Assembly: GCA_041584055.1 (NCBI GenBank)
Contig: JBFHER010000053.1
Coordinates: 1-17,954 of the forward strand
Source of the DNA: JBFHER01 sp041584055
GTDB taxonomy: Bacteria > Bacteroidota > Bacteroidia > Bacteroidales > UBA5342
Length of the DNA stretch: 17,954 bases
Direction of reading: 5' to 3'
This document shows positions 15,801 to 17,954 of this stretch, one piece after another. Within the stretch, counting starts at the first letter, position 1. Every line of letters begins with the position of its first letter. Below the pieces are notes generated by a model, which saw only the letters and a program-made list of their open reading frames with translations, made no database searches and had not been told where the DNA came from. The position numbers were made by a program, and so were the translations under genes.

Positions 15801-16532
15801 GTCATAGATAATTTCGTTATCCAAAAAAATCCCAATGGCCATCACCGTTCTCCAGGCCAGCAAACCCTGATTACCATGGCGCCCAGGGTCACCCATGTAG
15901 GTTCGCCAGTAGAAGGTGACATTATCGTTGGCAATGTCTTGTGTAGGCACTGTTGTGTTCGAGTATCCGGGGTACACCAGCATATCTCCAAAGGCCTTCA
16001 CGTCTTCTGCCGACCAACCGCTGTACGTGTTTTTTATTATTTCTGCTGCATTAATTAAGGGGGCTCCATACAACCCGGCACACAAAGGCTCCGTTCCTCC
16101 ACCATAAAAACTGGTCAGATCGGCCCAGGCATTTAAAATCTCAATTGATTTTTGAGCATGACGAGCATCACCGGTGATATACCACATCAAGGAATTGTGG
16201 TAGGCTGCTATGGCATCGGATTCATACTGATACCTTTGATGCGATGGATTCTCACGTGACAGGGTGTTGTCATCCGGATCCTTTCGAACCACATAACTAT
16301 AGCTGGCACTCCCCTGTGATTTAAGTTTTAAATAGGAGCCATACCAGGGTTCCATTTTCATCTCAACCATGTGTTTCATCCGATCCAGATCTGATTTTTT
16401 GTGCCAGATACCCGGGTGAACGAACTGCGCCTTGGATGGTAAAAACACAAAGATCAATAACAAGATCCCACTCAACTTCACCATGGATAATCCTCTTCTT
16501 CTCACCTGTTTTGAAACAGCATTTTGATTCAT
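12900..16532 (-). CDS. T9SS-secreted modular enzyme: alginate-lyase-like catalytic domain, CBM6, two PA14, two MBG-like repeats
   Basis: This 1210-residue extracellular protein is probably a polysaccharide lyase. Signal peptide: residues 1-36 (SGILLLIFVFLPSKAQ). Residues 37-490 form a helical domain resembling the alginate-lyase superfamily (PF05426): an FVHPGIWHKKSDLDRMK opening, SDAIAAYHNSLMWYITGD, GRHGNQGLLAW with Asn221, and QESSRDQAHS (312-321) with His320. That last motif resembles the E-S-G-R-D-Q-x-H segment of PL38-type lyases, so Asn221, His320 and nearby Tyr residues are candidate catalytic groups. Then come a CBM6/35-like domain (about 497-648, TLEAENFDFFSG), PA14 domains (about 667-805 and 820-955), two MBG/Ig-like repeats (about 962-1043 and 1044-1125) and a T9SS sorting domain (about 1135-1210, RIFPNPASD, LPAGIYILKL, ending FMKQ). 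Beta-elimination of uronic-acid glycans is inferred. A non-lyase role for the helical domain is possible. It lies 196 bases downstream of the epimerase gene and probably has its own promoter. Confidence 0.82.
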   Translation of the reverse strand: MNQNAVSKQVRRRGLSMVKLSGILLLIFVFLPSKAQFVHPGIWHKKSDLDRMKHMVEMKMEPWYGSYLKLKSQGSASYSYVVRKDPDDNTLSRENPSHQRYQYESDAIAAYHNSLMWYITGDARHAQKSIEILNAWADLTSFYGGGTEPLCAGLYGAPLINAAEIIKNTYSGWSAEDVKAFGDMLVYPGYSNTTVPTQDIANDNVTFYWRTYMGDPGRHGNQGLLAWRTVMAIGIFLDNEIIYDRALRQIIGLPHRADDLPYPSGPAVNNGVPLASSNEYYNEYSASRQNSIPDYGFDDQIQHYIYENGQCQESSRDQAHSSLGVATIGEMMEVAWNQGTDIYSYLDDRLLLGYEYTTKYNMSEFMSFPDQPEPWEPTVESGEFLQKMVRCGRWQSLKINPWVASNLERKSRGEARILRPVYEMPVAHFTVRENKSEAAIWSKRARDYAYKMQGSEEGDGTDAPGWGGLTFHRPDGCAGDPIIGFANGVPDFSLHQVPGTLEAENFDFFSGEADGRTFHDSDAINASGKYRQTRGVDIDTCSEGGYAIVDIANGEWLTYTIAVPATGLYDISINYAAANANGKIKFSVADKDISSELTVPFGGEHSNGLSDWKNYTVGSNIILKKGVQALKVHFMGATNAFQINSFEIEQGSDNSCEGGYSDVDVPSYITPGINFSYYEGQWDALPDFSSLTPVVSGINDSISLNVAQGNENFAFVFSGYIAIPLDGMYTFYVASDEGSRLFIDGHLIVDNDGLHLETEVSGGACLYEGFHEIKVEYFEKTGEEKLSVTFEGPGISRRNLEDLYAIGPCENQAIPLPEDAVAGISYYYYEGEWTNLPDFETMLEADRGIIENINLSGAAASDYFGMVFKGYFNVPEDGDYTFYTTSDDGSRISIDGKRVVSHDGTHGATTATGSLCLAEGYHELVVEYFDNSGGHSLKVEWEGDNLSRRTFSDLYTDPVKEKESQTITFNTINKYLGEADFDPGAIASSGLPITYTSYNTNVITIVNNQCHIVGVGQGIMLAQQPGNINYKPAETAAYFFVKAKEDQTIQFDELPVKYVGDADFDPGAIASSGLPLSYTSTNENVATIVDGMIHIVAEGKVIILARQAGNNQYNSAQEAVYLTVESETAVRKTAEDKTRIFPNPASDVLIVKRKHEGAQQATIINALGVSIRTTELIAKSESIDVSQLPAGIYILKLSGTTSETVLFMKQ
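13385..13650 (-). repeat. Tandem MBG/Ig-like repeat unit boundary within the lyase-like gene
   Basis: Two adjacent units of about 82 residues begin QTITFNTINKYLGEADFDPG and QTIQFDELPVKYVGDADFDPG (split by one residue group), and both continue ASSGLP-x-x-YTS, a VATI-like strand and NxxYxxA. The DNA also stays similar: GGATCAAAATC occurs near 13336 and 13584, about 248 bases apart. This shows an internal duplication. Such repeats usually act as spacers that hold the catalytic domain away from the T9SS anchor. Confidence 0.75.
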
Positions 16533-16588
16533 TATTCTTTAAGTTTTAATTTTCTAATTCGCCTGAAATTCAGGCATTATCTATTCAG

Positions 16589-16672
16589 CCAAGTTACCTC
16601 ATAAACGGGAAATCACATAAGATATATATCCCAAAGAATAACACGAATGTTGCAAGAAGACCAATCATTGCA
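16589..16672 (-). promoter_or_regulatory. Weak promoter and box upstream of the lyase-like gene
   Basis: Minus-strand TAACTTGG (16596-16589) has one mismatch to TAnnTTTG. ATGTTGCA (16647-16654, + strand) lies 51 bases beyond it, the same distance as the TTGTTGCA boxes at GH43 (51) and susC (52). A further TCATTGCA lies at 16665-16672. The CAAAAYAGG block seen at the other two promoters is absent. The call rests mainly on conserved spacing. Confidence 0.3.
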
Positions 16673-16704
16673 GCCATGCTTAAACAGATGCTTTTCTTTT
16701 TCTC

Positions 16705-16721
16705 AAAAAGGACTGCTCCTT
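16705..16721 (-). terminator. Weak intrinsic terminator after the epimerase gene
   Basis: On the minus strand AAGGA-GCAG-TCCTT forms a 5-bp stem with a 4-base loop (16721-16708) and runs into a stretch of five T (16709-16705, two of them within the stem). It begins 8 bases past the epimerase stop. The stem is short, so termination is probably partial. Confidence 0.4.
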
Positions 16722-16728
16722 ACAGAAT

Positions 16729-17607
16729 TTACTCCTCAATATTTATTGCGTATTCCGCTTCAAACATTTTGCCTTCCTGCAATGCAATGAGCCCATCTTT
16801 TTTCAAAAAATTACCCCCGGAATTCTCATGATCAGCGAGGCCCAGCCATGGCTCGATGCAAATAAAAGGAGCATTGGGTTTTGCCCATATTCCCAGGTAT
16901 GAAAAATCCTTATATTCAACCGTTAGCACTTGATCTGATGTATGACTTTTTAAACTTACCTTCCGTGATTTTAGGTTTGTAAACATCAGAGCATCCTTAT
17001 CAAACATTGTAGATGTTAAAGGAAGCAGATTTGTATTTTTTAAAACATGCTGCGTTTCGTCAGATACAAGGCCGTTTGAATTTAGCAACCTGGCAGAAGC
17101 ATTCTCAACGTTCTCAAACTCCAGGTAATAATCGCTGTAATTCCCACCTTCATTTACAGGGCATTTAAAGCCGGGGTGAGCTCCCAGCGAGAAAAAAATT
17201 TCCTGCGTATCTAAATTGAACACCCGATGTGAAACATGTAAGCGTCTGCCCTCTAAGCGAAATTTAATTTCAAAGCGGAATTTAAATGGATACATTTTTA
17301 AGGTATGTTCCGAATGCTCCAGTTGCAAACATACCTCATTGTCACTTATATTTTTTAATTCCAGTGCTGCGTTGTTCCTTATAAAACCGTGTTTAGGAAT
17401 CGCGTACTTTGTGCCCTTTATTTCACATTCACCATTCTTCAAAGCCCCAATGATTGGGAAAAGTACAGGTGCGTGACTGCCCCAAACTTTGGGATTGGCT
17501 TCCCAAATATATTCTCTTCCAGTTCCTTGCGATTTAATGCTTGACAGCTCGGCACCTTTGCCTTGTACTTTTACCTCGAAAAAAGAATTTGAGATTGTGT
17601 ATGTCAT
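16729..17607 (-). CDS. Aldose 1-epimerase family protein (LacX-like)
   Basis: This 292-residue protein has no signal peptide, so it is cytoplasmic. Aldose 1-epimerases interconvert alpha and beta anomers of free sugars. LacX-like members have loosely known substrates. The galactose-mutarotase beta-sandwich fold is recognisable: ELSSIKSQGTGREYIW at the start, PVLFPIIGALKNGE and KHGFIRNNA (His73), FFSLGAHPGFKCP (His144, probable acid) and FICIEPWLGLAD (Glu252, probable base). Length is typical of the family. The ATG at 17607 is the natural start. It is the furthest-upstream gene in the window on this strand and is followed by a weak terminator and then the lyase-like gene. It fits a role in handling sugars released by the PUL, although such genes are also found outside PULs. 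Confidence 0.9.
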   Translation of the reverse strand: MTYTISNSFFEVKVQGKGAELSSIKSQGTGREYIWEANPKVWGSHAPVLFPIIGALKNGECEIKGTKYAIPKHGFIRNNAALELKNISDNEVCLQLEHSEHTLKMYPFKFRFEIKFRLEGRRLHVSHRVFNLDTQEIFFSLGAHPGFKCPVNEGGNYSDYYLEFENVENASARLLNSNGLVSDETQHVLKNTNLLPLTSTMFDKDALMFTNLKSRKVSLKSHTSDQVLTVEYKDFSYLGIWAKPNAPFICIEPWLGLADHENSGGNFLKKDGLIALQEGKMFEAEYAINIEE

Positions 17608-17683
17608 GGTTGATAATTTTATTGTTTGTTGATATTAATACTTCCAAATCGCGCCCCCACTCCCGATAAGTCAGAACTCCATC

Positions 17684-17756
17684 CGGAGTTCCCCCGCTGT
17701 CTTCCTTCACCAGACATCTCCCACTCGCGAGGGGGAGAATACAAGAAGGGGTCTGT
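17684..17756. repeat. Palindromic intergenic repeat, copy A
   Basis: This copy shares CTGTCTTCCTTC, CAGACATC, CTCGC, AATACA and GGGG blocks in the same order with copy B, 137 bases away. At its centre TCTCCC-A-CTCG (17717-17727) folds on CGAGGGGGAGA (17728-17738), an 11-bp stem with one mismatch. It resembles REP-like elements that are dispersed in many Bacteroidota genomes. It sits in the probable 5' leader of the epimerase gene. Confidence 0.65.
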
Positions 17757-17774
17757 ATGCTCTAATTTGTCTTA

Positions 17775-17782
17775 CAAAGGTA
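17775..17782 (-). promoter_or_regulatory. Candidate -7 element for the epimerase gene
   Basis: Minus-strand TACCTTTG matches TAnnTTTG exactly. Upstream is very AT-rich, with TTTAA near the -33 position but no clean TTTG. The start would lie near 17768, giving a leader of about 160 bases that includes repeat copy A. Confidence 0.4.
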
Positions 17783-17820
17783 TTAAAAATATAAGCTATA
17801 TGAATTAAACTTTTCGCGCG

Positions 17821-17896
17821 CGGAACCCCCACTGTCTTCCTTCGTCAGACATCGCCCCCTCGCAAAAGGGAAAATACAGGAGGGGGACTTAAACAG
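17821..17896. repeat. Palindromic intergenic repeat, copy B
   Basis: This second, diverged copy of the 17684-17756 element has the same block order (CGGAA, CCCCCACTGTCTTCCTTC, CAGACATC, CCCCCTCGC, AATACAGGAGGGGG). The central palindrome is degraded (CTCGCAAAAGGG instead of CTCGCGAGGGG), which suggests copy A is the more intact. Confidence 0.6.
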
Positions 17897-17954
17897 ACCA
17901 CTGAACGATTAAAATTGTCTGAAACTTGCACACAGTACAAAGGGTATATTCAAC

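Larger units (their letters stand above)
17608..17954. other. Intergenic region upstream of the epimerase (347 bp), no gene seen
   Basis: The stretch holds two copies of a C/G-rich palindromic repeat (17684-17756 and 17821-17896), a perfect 7-bp hairpin GAACTCC-ATCC-GGAGTTC (17674-17691) and a promoter candidate at 17775-17782. The last 58 bases show nothing I recognise. The short open frames here carry no domain and overlap the repeats. Confidence 0.65.

Noticed and set aside
302..16532. The many plus-strand and alternate-frame open frames inside the large genes
   Set aside because: All lie inside genes with complete family motifs on the minus strand and have composition typical of antisense shadows, with no recognisable domains.
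12900..16532. Calling the modular enzyme a specific alginate lyase
   Set aside because: The superfamily acts on several uronic-acid glycans, and I see no partner alginate genes such as PL6, PL17 or DEH reductase to support alginate.
17684..17896. The two palindromic repeats as a CRISPR array or insertion-sequence ends
   Set aside because: There are only two diverged copies, no regular spacers, no cas genes and no transposase. The copies are direct rather than inverted.

Overview
This window is most of a polysaccharide utilization locus (PUL) from a member of the Bacteroidota. The evidence is an adjacent SusC/SusD pair, lipoproteins with Bacteroidota-type lipoboxes, TAnnTTTG-type promoter elements, no clear Shine-Dalgarno sequences, and one enzyme with a type IX secretion (T9SS) C-terminal sorting domain. 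T9SS together with this style of PUL suggests an environmental or marine lineage, for example Marinilabiliales/Prolixibacteraceae, Cytophagales or Flavobacteriia. The lower rank is a guess. Every gene I support lies on the minus strand, so transcription runs from high to low coordinates.

Layout in the direction of transcription. (1) 17954-17608: intergenic DNA with two copies of a GC-rich palindromic repeat and a candidate promoter. (2) 17607-16729: cytoplasmic aldose 1-epimerase (LacX-like). (3) 16532-12900: a 1210-residue secreted modular enzyme with an alginate-lyase-like helical catalytic domain, a CBM6-like domain, two PA14 domains, two MBG/Ig-like repeats and a T9SS sorting domain. (4) 12899-12229: a 671-bp regulatory gap with phased direct repeats, a promoter candidate, a long hairpin and a terminator-like hairpin. 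(5) 12228-8989 and 8971-7025: susC and susD, followed by a strong intrinsic terminator. (6) 6812-1: a tightly packed enzyme operon, GH43, an unassigned beta-helix lipoprotein, GH95, GH39, and the first 76 codons of a GH29 that runs off the window edge.

Inferred function: the T9SS enzyme cuts a uronic-acid-containing polysaccharide outside the cell. SusD captures fragments and SusC imports them. In the periplasm or on the cell surface, GH29 and GH95 remove alpha-L-fucose (or alpha-L-galactose for GH95), GH43 and GH39 remove arabinose/xylose-type sugars, and the beta-helix protein does something unidentified. The epimerase feeds released sugars into catabolism. The likely substrate is a fucosylated, pentose- and uronate-containing heteroglycan. 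There is no sulfatase, regulator or transporter kinase in view.

The most interesting items beyond the standard PUL are: the orphan beta-helix protein; the domain architecture of the lyase-like enzyme; a promoter architecture shared by susC and GH43 (ACAAACTTA-N12-CAAAAYAGG on the + strand); TTGTTGCA-like boxes at nearly the same distance upstream of three transcription units; and a structured susC leader that contains a terminator-like hairpin.
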